From Gemmatimonadota bacterium (lineage in GTDB: Bacteria > Gemmatimonadota > Gemmatimonadetes > Gemmatimonadales > GWC2-71-9): 64,000 nucleotides of DNA. The position numbers and the translations under genes were made by a program. This document shows positions 1-8,295 of this stretch, in pieces. Numbering within the stretch: the first letter of the stretch is position 1; every line of letters starts with the position of its first letter. A model generated the notes under the pieces. The model searched no databases and was not told the origin of the DNA. It saw only the letters and a program-made list of their open reading frames with translations. The stretch covers positions 62,001 to 126,000 of the forward strand of contig QHUM01000053.1 of NCBI GenBank assembly GCA_003222135.1, given 5' to 3'.

Positions 1-223
1 CGATTCCGCCGTCGATCCCGTCCAGCACCTGCCCCAACGCCATCAGGCCGAGGCCCCAGCCCAGGCGGCCGGCCGCGACGCTCGCGCCCGCGGCGACGCT
101 CGCCCAGAATGCCGCCCAGGTCACCTGCGTGGGCGACAGACCGAGTGTCCGGTGAGCGAACCGCAGCAGCGGGCGGATCGCCCGGTCTAATGCCTTGCCC
201 AATACAGGAGCAAATTCGTACAT
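1..223 (-). CDS. CDP-alcohol phosphatidyltransferase, N-terminal part (cut by window edge)
   Basis: Seventy-four codons are visible from the ATG at 221-223. They include [11 protein letters not shown], the usual entry to the first membrane helix of this family, and at the very edge LDGIDGG, the first half of the D-x2-D-G-x2-A-R active-site signature. Family members move a phospho-head group from a CDP-linked donor to an alcohol acceptor in the inner membrane. The start lies 37 bases inside the preceding membrane-protein gene, so translation is probably coupled to the upstream cluster. The C-terminal part is outside the window. A second, complete member of the family lies at 2646-3569, so this locus carries two different transferases. 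Confidence 0.72.
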   Translation of the reverse strand, partial: MYEFAPVLGKALDRAIRPLLRFAHRTLGLSPTQVTWAAFWASVAAGASVAAGRLGWGLGLMALGQVLDGIDGGI

Positions 224-624
224 AACAAGAGGGCGAAGAGCACCCCTTCTTTGACCTTGTCGGGAATCCGTGTGAGCCACCCCCGGGTTACCCAGCGGGA
301 GTACGGGTACAGCGGCATCTTCTCGAATCGGACGCTGTAGTCCATGGCCACGTGGATCGCGAAGAACACCAGGGGGACGACGGTTCCCAGAAACCAGCAC
401 AGCGGCGTGATCCAGAGCAGCGCCACGGGCTCCTGCAACGAGGAGCGCCAGTAGTAGCCGCGCTTGTCCACCAGCCCCACCGCCCGCAGGTAGAACGGCG
501 CTTTCACCGCGTGGTCGACGTCCACGCCGATCCCGAAGGCATATGCGAGGGCGGCGTCGCGCCCCTGCAGCTCCAGCGCCTGTACGCCGAGCGTGGTGGC
601 GAGGATGTGCGTGAACACGGTCAC
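187..624 (-). CDS. small integral membrane protein, DUF457/YdjM-like
   Basis: A 145-residue protein from a GTG start that overlaps the stop of the flippase-like gene by 4 bases. It has about four hydrophobic segments. The pattern [10 protein letters not shown] near the N-terminus, [12 protein letters not shown] around residue 35 and [12 protein letters not shown] around residue 95 resembles the His/Asp pattern of the DUF457/YdjM membrane proteins, which are annotated as putative metal-dependent hydrolases. That match is by eye and weak. No biochemical role can be given. Its position between a flippase-like protein and a CDP-alcohol transferase suggests a membrane step in the same lipid-related pathway. 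Confidence 0.7.
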   Translation of the reverse strand: MTVFTHILATTLGVQALELQGRDAALAYAFGIGVDVDHAVKAPFYLRAVGLVDKRGYYWRSSLQEPVALLWITPLCWFLGTVVPLVFFAIHVAMDYSVRFEKMPLYPYSRWVTRGWLTRIPDKVKEGVLFALLLCTNLLLYWARH

Positions 625-1622
625 GGCGCCGTGGCGCCCTCCCGGGCCGGCTGTCGTCCCGCCAGCCACACGAGCCCGAGCCCGACGCCGATCCACGCCA
701 TGTCCCGCAGCCGGCTCACGATGGCGGTGTAGACGCCCAGTGCAGGATCGAGGCCCAGGAGCTGGAAGAACACGTACAGCGAGCCTTCCTTCGTGCCGAC
801 TTCGAAGGGCACGAAGAAGATCGCGTTCTGAATCAGCGAGGTGAGCCCGCCAATGGCGTACGCCTGAAGGTAGGTGATGTGCAGGCCCACGCCGAGACCG
901 ATCAGTACATACTCGAGCATGAAGATCGATCGACTGAGATACTCGAGCAAGAGTGCCTGGAAGAAGCGACCCGGTCGCCTGTGATAGAACTCCGTCATCT
1001 GCACGTCCATCTGGGCGAGCGTGGCTCGCTGGGACTCGATGCGCCGGGCCACGCCGCGCAGCAACGGGAGGCGGTGGATCAGGTCGAGCGCGCGCTCCAG
1101 CACGCCGCGCCGGTGTCCCGTCAGCAGCAGCCAACACAGCAGCGCCAGCACCACAAAGGCCACGGCCAGACCGGCGAGCAGCGCCGGGTGCGGGGGCAGG
1201 AGGAGAGCCCCGAGCACGATCGCCGTCAGGAAGCTCAGCAGCATGCCGAGCGTGTGCAGCATCTGATAGATCACCACCGAGCCGGCCGCGCGTCGGACGC
1301 CGAGCCAGCGCGCCGCGGCCGCGATCTTGAACGGCTCACCCCCGACGTTGACCATCGGCGTGACGAAGTTGAGCGAGAACCCGGCGACGGTGATCGCGTA
1401 GGCGCGCCAGAACGGGGGGCGGACCGGCTCGTCCGCCATGATCAGCCACCAGGCCGCCGTATTGCAGGCGTACACCACGCCGTACAGAATGAGAATCGGG
1501 GCAAAAATCCATCCCGTTTGCGCCGCGTCGGCGAGCAGCCTCGCCACGCCGATACGCGCCACCAAGTAGGCGAAGATCGCGGAGCCGCAGACGAACAGCA
1601 GCGCTTGCAGCTTACGGCTCAC
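621..1622 (-). CDS. flippase-like membrane protein (LPG synthase transmembrane domain, UPF0104 type)
   Basis: A 333-residue polytopic protein of the AglD/MprF-transmembrane family, with six to eight hydrophobic helices. The family hallmark [14 protein letters not shown] (around residues 80-95) is clear. Relatives move lipid-linked intermediates or aminoacyl-lipids across the inner membrane. The start is GTG at 1620-1622, chosen because it overlaps the stop of the Gfo/Idh/MocA gene by 4 bases, the rule in this operon. The surrounding head-group genes suggest it flips the lipid product made by the CDP-alcohol transferases. That assignment is inferred from context and no substrate is visible in the sequence. 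Confidence 0.82.
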   Translation of the reverse strand: MSRKLQALLFVCGSAIFAYLVARIGVARLLADAAQTGWIFAPILILYGVVYACNTAAWWLIMADEPVRPPFWRAYAITVAGFSLNFVTPMVNVGGEPFKIAAAARWLGVRRAAGSVVIYQMLHTLGMLLSFLTAIVLGALLLPPHPALLAGLAVAFVVLALLCWLLLTGHRRGVLERALDLIHRLPLLRGVARRIESQRATLAQMDVQMTEFYHRRPGRFFQALLLEYLSRSIFMLEYVLIGLGVGLHITYLQAYAIGGLTSLIQNAIFFVPFEVGTKEGSLYVFFQLLGLDPALGVYTAIVSRLRDMAWIGVGLGLVWLAGRQPAREGATAP

Positions 1623-2668
1623 GCGTGGTCCGGGATGGCGACCCTGCAGCCGGTGTTGGCGGCCTGGTAGGCATGCTCGACCACGACCGCGACGCGTCGG
1701 ATGTCGTCCAAGTACGGCGCGGCGGCGCGGACCGGATCGGCCCGGTCGAGCGAAGCGATGAACGACTCGAACAGACAGGCGAACCAGCGGTGATACGCCG
1801 CCTTGTCGAGCTCGGCCGAGAAATCGTGTCGCTCGAGCGCGCCCTCGCGCTCGAGCCGCAGCTCGCCGCCGACCCACTCGATGGCGCCGTGTTCGCCGAC
1901 GAACCGGATGCGGTTCTCGCGCTGGCGCGCGGCCCACGTGAAGAACATCGTCACCAGCCGCTCGGGATACTCGAAGTGCAGCCACGCCGTGTCCTCGACC
2001 TCGTAGGCGCGGTGCCGCAGCCGTCCGGTCCAGGCGCTCACGGCAGCGGGCGGTCCCGCGACGTCGAGCAGCTGGTAAATGAGATGGGTTCCATGGTCGA
2101 GCAGGACCCCGCCCCGCCCCGCCGCGCTCGTCCCGCGCCACGGCGTCCCGGCGGCCGCGCGCCCCGGGTCGGCCGCCTGGCGATGCACCGCCAGCTCGGC
2201 CAAGTGCCACCGCCCGATCGCACCCTCGCGCAACCATTCCTTCACCTTGACCCACCCGGGGTTGAACCGGTACTGGTGACACGGCATCACGACCCGGCCG
2301 TGAGCGCGCGCCGCGGCGGCGATGCGGTCCGCCTCGGCCCGCGTGAGCGCGACCGGCTTCTCACATACGACGTGGTAGCCCCGCTCGAGGCCCCAGAGCG
2401 TGAGGTCGAGGTGGGAGTCCGTCGGCGTGCAGATGTCGATGAAGTCGAGGGGACCGACCCCGGCGAGCTGCTCGCGGTCCGAGAGCAGCGGGATGCCGTC
2501 CACCGCCGGCACGTCGGCCGCACTGTCCACGACGGCTACGATGTCGATGCGCGCGCGCACCCCGGCCACCGTCCGCAGCGCGGGGAGATGCGACTGCCGC
2601 GCCGTGCCGCCCGCCCCGATGACGGCACCACGGTACCGCTGCACGTCAGGTGAAGCGGGCGTAGGCAT
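1619..2668 (-). CDS. Gfo/Idh/MocA family NAD(P)-dependent oxidoreductase
   Basis: A 349-residue protein. A dinucleotide-binding fold begins at VIGAGGTARQSHLPAL (about residues 12-27). The family motif CEKPVALT around residue 90, with its substrate-side Lys, is followed by HQYRFNPGW and LLDHGTHLIYQLLD in the alpha/beta catalytic domain. Family members oxidise or reduce ring or sugar hydroxyls, inositol dehydrogenase and MocA being classic cases. Here it could make the ketone on which the neighbouring class III aminotransferase acts. The ATG at 2666-2668 is preferred over one seven codons upstream because homology starts just after it. It overlaps the preceding CDP-alcohol gene by 23 bases. Confidence 0.87.
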   Translation of the reverse strand: MPTPASPDVQRYRGAVIGAGGTARQSHLPALRTVAGVRARIDIVAVVDSAADVPAVDGIPLLSDREQLAGVGPLDFIDICTPTDSHLDLTLWGLERGYHVVCEKPVALTRAEADRIAAAARAHGRVVMPCHQYRFNPGWVKVKEWLREGAIGRWHLAELAVHRQAADPGRAAAGTPWRGTSAAGRGGVLLDHGTHLIYQLLDVAGPPAAVSAWTGRLRHRAYEVEDTAWLHFEYPERLVTMFFTWAARQRENRIRFVGEHGAIEWVGGELRLEREGALERHDFSAELDKAAYHRWFACLFESFIASLDRADPVRAAAPYLDDIRRVAVVVEHAYQAANTGCRVAIPDHA

Positions 2669-3569
2669 TACGCTCGTGCTCGAGCACATCGGTGAGCGCG
2701 GTGGCGTTCCACTCGTGCATCAGCAGCAGCACCACGAGCAGCAGGCTCATCGGCACCGCCTCGGCCCACAGGAAGGCCGAGATATGGCCCGCGACCGCCG
2801 CCGCGCCCAGCAGCAGGAATCGGATGTTCTGGCCCAGCCAACTGCACAGGGGCAGCAGCACCTCTTGGCGCTCGCGGTACTCCTCCCGGAACGACAGTGG
2901 GACGCTCCCTCCTCCCCCCCCTCCTCCACCCGCCCGCAGCAGCCGCATCAGCTTGACCGAGCGCGGAAACAGCTGCGACTGCCGCACGACGTAATCCCGG
3001 TACACCCGCGCACCGAAGCGCTCCAACACCGTGCCTTCGGATCTGGCCTCCAGATCTTCGGGGAGATCGAGCTCGCCCGCCTTGCCCACGCCCAGGTACA
3101 GGAACGCGTTGCGGACGAAATCCACCGCGGCGCTCTGGTACGTGTGGGCGAGTCCGGCAAGCGCGACCAGCAAGACTGCCGACCACCACACGCCGCCGTG
3201 AACCAGGCGGTACATCAGGTGAAGGTACAGATTGACGAATCGCAAATTGTCGTTGATGCCGTCGAGCGCGCGCCCGAACCGGGTCGAGGTGCCCCGCAGC
3301 CGGGCCAGCTGGCCGTCCGCCGAGTCGAATACGTCCGACACGATGAACAACACGAACCCGATGACGTCGATCCAGCGGTCCTGGTACACGAACAGATGTC
3401 CCGCGACCAGGCCGATGAGCAGCGACCACAGCGTGACCTGATCGGGCGAGATGCCGGTCGGGTAGAGCGCCCGCGCGATCCGGATCCCGATGGGCCGGAA
3501 GAAGCGCAAGTCGAGCCATTCCTCGACCGCCTGACCCTTATCCGACAGATCGTTCCGCGGCTTCACCAA
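2646..3569 (-). CDS. CDP-alcohol phosphatidyltransferase family membrane enzyme
   Basis: A 307-residue multi-spanning enzyme with the full active-site signature: DSADGQLAR, then eight residues, then GRALDGIND (about residues 82-107), matching D-x2-D-G-x2-A-R-x8-G-x3-D-x3-D. It would displace CMP from a CDP-activated donor and form a phosphodiester in the membrane. Acceptor and donor cannot be read from the sequence. The protein is longer than PgsA-type enzymes. It has a soluble insert around residues 150-240, including a run of eight glycines encoded by a poly-C tract (plus strand near 2912-2926) that could slip during replication. Its start lies 32 bases inside the aminotransferase gene. Confidence 0.88.
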   Translation of the reverse strand: MVKPRNDLSDKGQAVEEWLDLRFFRPIGIRIARALYPTGISPDQVTLWSLLIGLVAGHLFVYQDRWIDVIGFVLFIVSDVFDSADGQLARLRGTSTRFGRALDGINDNLRFVNLYLHLMYRLVHGGVWWSAVLLVALAGLAHTYQSAAVDFVRNAFLYLGVGKAGELDLPEDLEARSEGTVLERFGARVYRDYVVRQSQLFPRSVKLMRLLRAGGGGGGGGSVPLSFREEYRERQEVLLPLCSWLGQNIRFLLLGAAAVAGHISAFLWAEAVPMSLLLVVLLLMHEWNATALTDVLEHERNAYARFT

Positions 3570-4872
3570 GCACGTCCTTCATAGTGGCGAGGGCGCCCAT
3601 CGCCTGGTCCTCCTCGATGACCAGCGGCGGGTTGATTCGCACCTCGGGATTGTAGATCATCGCGAGCACACCGCGCGACAACAGGGTGTCGAAGATCCAG
3701 CGCGTCGTCTTCTTGTCGAGCAGCTTTCGGGTCCCCGGCACCACGAGGTCCATGCCGATCATCAAGCCGCGGCCGCGCACGTCCGAGACGATCGGCAGCT
3801 CCGCCTCCCACCGCCGCAGCTCGGCCAGCATCTTCGCGCCCAGTCGCCGGGAGTGCTCCACCAGGCCGTCCTCGATGACCGTCTCGACCGTAATGCGGGC
3901 GGCCGCGGCGGCGAGCGGATTGCCGCCGTAGCTCGACGAGCTCCCGCTCGGATTGGCGAACGGCTTGGCAAATGCGATCTCCTCGCGCGCGATGATGCCG
4001 CTGATGGGGAAGCCGCCGCCGAACCCCTTGCCGATCGTGATCACGTCGGGAATCACGTCCTCGTGCTCGATGGCGAACATCTTCCCGGTGCGCCCGAACC
4101 CAGTGATCATCTCGTCGCAGATCAGGAGCGCACCGAGCTCGTCCGCAAGGCGACGCAATGCCCGGAGGTAGCCCGCCGGTGGCACGACGTTGCCCGCGGT
4201 CCCCTGGATCGGCTCGACGATGATCGCCGCCACGTCCTTGGTGGTCTCGAGCTCCACCTTCTGCTTGAGGAACTCCACGCAGTGCCATTCGCACGACGGA
4301 AATGTCTTGTCGAACGCACAGCGGGCGCACGACGCGTAGGGCGAGAGATAGGCGCCCGGCATGAGCGGCCCGAGCGCGTGCTTGAAGCTCGCGCCCAGCA
4401 CCGGGAGCACCCCGCCGGTCTTGCCGTGGAAGCCGCCCCAGAACCCCAGGACCTCGGTGTGCCCGGTGCGCGACTTCGCCAGTCGGAGCGCCGCCTCGAC
4501 CGCTTCCGCACCGCTCGAATAGAACTGCGACCGGTTCAAGTCGCCGGGCGCGAGCTCCGCGAGCAGCTTGACCAGCGCCGCGCGGTGCTCGGTCGTGAAG
4601 CTGCCGACGTGAATCCGAGCGATCTGGCGCTGCAGCGCCGCCACGTAGCGGGGATGGGCGTACCCGAGACTCGCCACGCCGACCCCCGCGAGCAGGTCGA
4701 TGTAGCTGTTGCCGTCCACGTCGTACAGCACGGCGCCTTCGCCGCGATCGATCGAGAGCTGGCTGAACAGCGCCACGCTCTGGGTCCCGGGAGCGAGGTA
4801 CAGCGCCTCGAGGTCGAACAGGGCCTTCGACTTGGGACCGGGGACCTGAATCTTGCGGAGTGTATGGGTCAC
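3538..4872 (-). CDS. class III (fold type I) PLP-dependent aminotransferase
   Basis: A 444-residue enzyme from a GTG start overlapping the ATP-grasp stop by 4 bases. Class III marks: FYSSGAEAVEAALRLAK for phosphate binding, LLICDEMITGFGRTGKMF with the cofactor-nitrogen Asp (about residue 255), and the Schiff-base Lys in TIGKGFGGGFPIS (about residue 285). A four-cysteine patch, CARCAFDKTFPSCEWHC, is seen in some omega-aminotransferases. Substrates of the family are amino acids, polyamines, diamines and amino sugars or cyclitols. In this operon it probably installs the amine of the head group after oxidation by the Gfo/Idh/MocA enzyme. That role is inferred. Confidence 0.9.
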   Translation of the reverse strand: MTHTLRKIQVPGPKSKALFDLEALYLAPGTQSVALFSQLSIDRGEGAVLYDVDGNSYIDLLAGVGVASLGYAHPRYVAALQRQIARIHVGSFTTEHRAALVKLLAELAPGDLNRSQFYSSGAEAVEAALRLAKSRTGHTEVLGFWGGFHGKTGGVLPVLGASFKHALGPLMPGAYLSPYASCARCAFDKTFPSCEWHCVEFLKQKVELETTKDVAAIIVEPIQGTAGNVVPPAGYLRALRRLADELGALLICDEMITGFGRTGKMFAIEHEDVIPDVITIGKGFGGGFPISGIIAREEIAFAKPFANPSGSSSSYGGNPLAAAAARITVETVIEDGLVEHSRRLGAKMLAELRRWEAELPIVSDVRGRGLMIGMDLVVPGTRKLLDKKTTRWIFDTLLSRGVLAMIYNPEVRINPPLVIEEDQAMGALATMKDVLGEAAERSVG

Positions 4873-5711
4873 GCGTGTTTCCGGTGTGCGAACCGATGAG
4901 TGATGTAGTCGGCGATGGCCCGCGCCGCCTCTTCACGGAACGGCGCGAAGCTCGGCCAGTCGTTGATGTCGATGAGCACGGGCCGATCGGGCTCGGGGAA
5001 CGCGACATCGCCCCCAAACACCTCGAGCCCCAGGATCGCCGCCGCTTCGAACGCCAGCGCCTTCAACCGGTTCTCGTCGATCTTGGGCCGCTCCCCCGCG
5101 AACCCGGCATCCGAGCCGTACCAGCGGAAGAAGCGCCCGTCGGTCACCCCGTAGAACTTCACGATCGGACCGGGCACGTGCTCCTGCAGCGCGACCCAGG
5201 GGATGCCGCGCGCCGTGAACGCCCGCAACGCGTCCGCGATGCGCTCGCGCGAGGTCGCCACGACGTCCTCCGCGCGCTCGGCGTGCACGTCGCCCCGCTT
5301 GATCCACACCTTGTGCTGGTCCGGACAAAACGCCTCGAGCTGCTCGAGCGACAGCGGCGCGGAACTGGGGAGGATCAACGTCCGGGGGAACGACAGCGTG
5401 CTCTCCCCCAGCCGCCTCACCAAACGGTAGCGGTGGCAGTTGAGCGCGCTCGACGGCCGGTTCACGACCACGGCCCCGTCGCTCTCCAACGGCATCAGCT
5501 GCTCGGCGGCGAGCGACCCCTGGCACATGTTCAGGTACAACGCCGCAACCGGCAGCTGCCCCTGCTCGACCTCTCGTTCGCTGATCTTGACCGCGCCCCA
5601 CCCGCTCCTCACGAGTTCGGAAACCGTGGCGTCCAGGATGGCGGTGTCATTCACGCGATGCTGCATCGGCGAATACGACGGGCTGCGATAGATCGCGACC
5701 AGTTGCGCCAA
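4869..5711 (-). CDS. ATP-grasp domain ligase or kinase
   Basis: A 280-residue ATP-grasp protein. Visible parts are HKVWIKRGDVHAE (nucleotide-binding Lys strand), ALQEHVPGPIVKFYGVTDG, and the C-terminal metal-binding end FGGDVAFP...VLIDINDWPSF. The ending DIN-x-WPSF resembles RimK-like ligases and also inositol polyphosphate kinases of the ATP-grasp fold. It could therefore form an amide or peptide bond on the amine made by the next gene, or phosphorylate a cyclitol. The sequence does not decide. The start used is TTG at 5709-5711 because VAIYRSP looks like the first strand of the fold. An ATG at 5664-5666 is the alternative. It lies 28 bases after the nucleotidyltransferase. Confidence 0.82.
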   Translation of the reverse strand: MAQLVAIYRSPSYSPMQHRVNDTAILDATVSELVRSGWGAVKISEREVEQGQLPVAALYLNMCQGSLAAEQLMPLESDGAVVVNRPSSALNCHRYRLVRRLGESTLSFPRTLILPSSAPLSLEQLEAFCPDQHKVWIKRGDVHAERAEDVVATSRERIADALRAFTARGIPWVALQEHVPGPIVKFYGVTDGRFFRWYGSDAGFAGERPKIDENRLKALAFEAAAILGLEVFGGDVAFPEPDRPVLIDINDWPSFAPFREEAARAIADYITHRFAHRKHA

Positions 5712-5739
5712 GGCGGTCTCGCTCCCCCGGGGTCCGGAC

Positions 5740-6453
5740 TCAGGCCTCGCGCGCGGCCAGCCACGCGTTGGCAGTTTGCAGATCTGATGGACGATCGATA
5801 TCGATGATGCGCGGGACCTCGACCACCCCCACCCGCCCGCCGTCCGCTACCACACCAGCGAGGAACCGGCGCATCTTGTGCACGCCGCGGTCGACGGCAT
5901 CGGCGGCCGCAGCGCGGGCCCCGGCGCTCAGGCCGTAGACCCCACCCGTGACACGGCGCGGGTGCAGCGGCTCGTCGCGCACGGCCCCGACGAAACCGCC
6001 CTCCCCCGTGCTCACATACACAGGAGACTCGTCGTCCACGTACGGCGTCACAGCAAGCACCATGTCCGCCCCCTCGGCCAGCTGGCGCTCCATCCCGCTG
6101 TAGACCGCTTGCCAATCCTGCGGTCGCATCACCGTGTCCACCATGCTGCAGAAGACCGGGCCGGGCGCCACGGCACGGAGCCCCTCGACCAGCGTGTGGA
6201 GCGAAGAGGGGGTGCGGCACTCGATCACCTTAAGGGGTCGCCCAAGTCGCGTTCCGTCAAGCACGCGCCGCACGATCGGAAAGTCCGCACGAACTGCACA
6301 CGTGAGACTGGTGCACCCGAGGCCCTCGAGGGTCTCGAGCAAGCGCACGATCTGCGGCCTGCCGGCCACTTCCACCAGGGGCTTGGGGAGCGATCCTTCC
6401 CCCGCGGTCGCGAGCCGCGAGCCCTCCCCGCCGGCGAGGATCAAACCGTGCAT
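5740..6453 (-). CDS. nucleotidyltransferase (NTP_transferase, sugar/alcohol-phosphate type)
   Basis: A 237-residue Rossmann-like nucleotidyltransferase. It begins with the diagnostic GLILAGGEGSRL, followed by the sugar-phosphate-side Lys in LPKPLVEVAGRP. A metal/nucleotide Asp lies in CSMVDTVM, and PRIIDIDRPSDL closes the catalytic domain. It would condense an NTP with a phosphorylated sugar, polyol or aminoalcohol. Because two CDP-alcohol transferases follow in the same operon, CTP is the likeliest donor and a CDP-linked head group the likeliest product. This is inference. It begins one base after the HAD gene ends and is 100 residues shorter than enzymes with a left-handed helix domain. Confidence 0.87.
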   Translation of the reverse strand: MHGLILAGGEGSRLATAGEGSLPKPLVEVAGRPQIVRLLETLEGLGCTSLTCAVRADFPIVRRVLDGTRLGRPLKVIECRTPSSLHTLVEGLRAVAPGPVFCSMVDTVMRPQDWQAVYSGMERQLAEGADMVLAVTPYVDDESPVYVSTGEGGFVGAVRDEPLHPRRVTGGVYGLSAGARAAAADAVDRGVHKMRRFLAGVVADGGRVGVVEVPRIIDIDRPSDLQTANAWLAAREA

Positions 6454-6454
6454 G

Positions 6455-7141
6455 CTAGTCGACGATCCTTTCGATATCGGGGAGGCGCGCGATGCGCGCC
6501 GTGGGATCGGGCCCCGGCGGCTGCTCCCGATCCGGCGGCGCCAGCCAGCACGTGCGTAGCCCGAGTCCGGCGGCCCCGCCGATGTCCGCCTCGAAGTTGT
6601 CGCCCACCATCCAGGCGCGCTCCGGCGGCGCCCCGCCCAGCGCGCCCAGCGTCTCGCGGAAGATCCGGGGATCGGGTTTCGCCGCGCCCACCACGGCCGA
6701 GTCGCTGACCGCCGTGAACAGCCGCGCCAATCCCAACTCGTCCAGACAGGGCGCCAGATTCCCCGTGAAATTCGAGACGATGCCAAGCCGGTAGCGGCGT
6801 GCGAGCCGCTCGAGCACGGCCTGATTGCGCGTCACGATGGCGCGTGCCTGGTCATGGAACTGCTCCGCCATCCGCCCCGCATCGACGGCCGCGCCGTCGG
6901 GCAGGAGCTCGAGCAGCAACCCGGTCTGCGTCTCGATCATCCGCCGGTAGCCGAACCGGCGGATGTCGGCCGTCCGGGCCAGCGTCTCGTCCGCTCGTTG
7001 GTAGAGCGGCTCGAACGCCGCGTACCCGAGCCCGCCCCCGGCCGCCCGGTACGCCGCGTGGAATCGCGGGCTCCAGTGCACGCCATCGGCATCGAGCGTC
7101 CCGCCGAAGTCGAAGAGGACGACCTCGGTGGTTCTAGTGAT
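6455..7141 (-). CDS. HAD-superfamily hydrolase (start codon not canonical)
   Basis: All HAD motifs can be read. Motif I is VVLFDFGGTLDADG, motif II IVSNF, motif III AAKPDPRIF, and motif IV WMVGDNFEADIG. The second motif-I Asp is replaced by Gly, as in many HAD-IA enzymes of the YihX type. The oddity is the start. Motif I lies upstream of the first in-frame ATG/GTG (GTG at 7079-7081), and no ATG, GTG, TTG or CTG precedes it in frame within the intergenic junction. A start at ATC 7139-7141, just before the TAG of the upstream gene, is the best guess. The enzyme probably dephosphorylates an intermediate of the downstream pathway. Confidence 0.75.
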   Translation of the reverse strand: MTRTTEVVLFDFGGTLDADGVHWSPRFHAAYRAAGGGLGYAAFEPLYQRADETLARTADIRRFGYRRMIETQTGLLLELLPDGAAVDAGRMAEQFHDQARAIVTRNQAVLERLARRYRLGIVSNFTGNLAPCLDELGLARLFTAVSDSAVVGAAKPDPRIFRETLGALGGAPPERAWMVGDNFEADIGGAAGLGLRTCWLAPPDREQPPGPDPTARIARLPDIERIVD

Positions 7142-8222
7142 GCCCGTGGACCGCGCCGTGGTCGTGCGCCGGCAGCTTCATCGGCATGGTCTCCGCCATC
7201 CGCATTTCGTGGCCGCCGCTCTGCCGCATGTAGTGGCGGTAATCCTGCTGATACAGCGAGTCCGCGCGGTCGGCGGGCGGCCACGCGACGCCACGGTCGG
7301 GCACGAACAGCCCGCCCACGACGCCCATCCCGCCGTCCGGGACGGCCTGGCCGGTGGGATTGTCGTAGTAGACGGTCACGCGGTAGCGGTGGTCCGGCGC
7401 GATGTGGGCGCCGAGTCGGGTCCAACCGTAGAGCCGACTGATGGGGACGGACCGAATGTGCCCCGCCGAGTCGGCGACCGGCGCGGCCCGGTAGATCACC
7501 CGGGTCGTCGTCACGTCGACGAACTCGATCAGCCGCCCATAGTCGTGCATGTGGCCGCCTAACCCGACGATTTTCCCCGGCACCGCCGGGCTCCCCTCGT
7601 AGGAGCGCTCCGAGCGCCCCGGCGGGAGCGTGAATGACTTGTCGCCCACCGGGAAGGCGACGTCCATCTGCCAGGGCGATGCCCGGAAGAAGGGCCATGG
7701 CCGGCCCGCCGGCGTGAAATCCATCACGAGCCGAACTCGAGCCCCGCGGTAGGTGACGGGGGTGAGGTTCTCCACCATCGCACTCGCCACAACGTGCTCG
7801 CCGCGCCGGAGCGGCAATCCGAACAGGAGCCCCGGCAGCCGTACGGCGCCGGTCTCGTGCCCTGCCGCGAGCAATCGGCGCGAGATCGGAAGAAACAGCT
7901 CGCGGTGATCGGGGTCGATCAGATTGAAATGATGGATGAGCTCGGCGGACAGCTCGCGACCGGTGCTGTCCACCACCGTGACGCGAAACCCGTGGACGTA
8001 GCCGTCGCTCGGAATCTCGAGAGTGGCGATGGGCGGCTGCGCCAGCGCGTGATGCGGCGTGTGGGCCGGCAGCTCGAGGGGGGCGAGGTCGATCACGAGC
8101 GCACCGCGTTCCGGATCGGTGAAGATGCGAGCCGCCGCGACGTCTGGCGGACCGGCATGGCGCCGGTCGCCCGGCGCGAGCGCGAGCAACAGGGTGACCG
8201 GCAGCAAGCGATGTCCCGTCAT
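7134..8222 (-). CDS. secreted protein with copper type II monooxygenase-like metal pattern
   Basis: A 362-residue exported protein with a short signal peptide (MTGHRLLPVTLLLALAP). Recognisable spots are AELIHHFNLID (around residue 108), GGHMHDYGRLIEF (around residue 232) and DGGMGVVGGLF (around residue 312). The order HH, then H-x-H, then Met recalls the CuH and CuM sites of peptidylglycine hydroxylating monooxygenase and dopamine beta-monooxygenase. The C-terminus is His/Met-rich (HEMRM, HDHGAVHGHH), consistent with copper handling. I am not certain of the family. It could be a related non-catalytic two-domain jelly-roll protein. Its stop codon overlaps the apparent beginning of the HAD gene, so it may lead that operon. 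Confidence 0.7.
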   Translation of the reverse strand: MTGHRLLPVTLLLALAPGDRRHAGPPDVAAARIFTDPERGALVIDLAPLELPAHTPHHALAQPPIATLEIPSDGYVHGFRVTVVDSTGRELSAELIHHFNLIDPDHRELFLPISRRLLAAGHETGAVRLPGLLFGLPLRRGEHVVASAMVENLTPVTYRGARVRLVMDFTPAGRPWPFFRASPWQMDVAFPVGDKSFTLPPGRSERSYEGSPAVPGKIVGLGGHMHDYGRLIEFVDVTTTRVIYRAAPVADSAGHIRSVPISRLYGWTRLGAHIAPDHRYRVTVYYDNPTGQAVPDGGMGVVGGLFVPDRGVAWPPADRADSLYQQDYRHYMRQSGGHEMRMAETMPMKLPAHDHGAVHGHH

Positions 8223-8295
8223 GGCGGGGAATTGTAATAGCCCCGCGCGACTCGGGGCAACGGACCCGCGCTCGGCCGGGACGCCCCGCCCAGGT

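Noticed and set aside
879..1670. Long open frame antisense to the flippase-like gene
   Set aside because: Arg/Gln/His-rich translation with no domain or codon bias. The opposite strand encodes a recognised membrane protein. High GC makes such shadows common.
6455..7141. HAD gene as a pseudogene
   Set aside because: All four motifs are intact and in one frame without stops. Only the start codon is odd.
8224..8246. GCGGGG / CCCCGC inverted repeat before the copper-protein gene
   Set aside because: Six-base arms with an 11-base spacer are expected by chance at this GC content.
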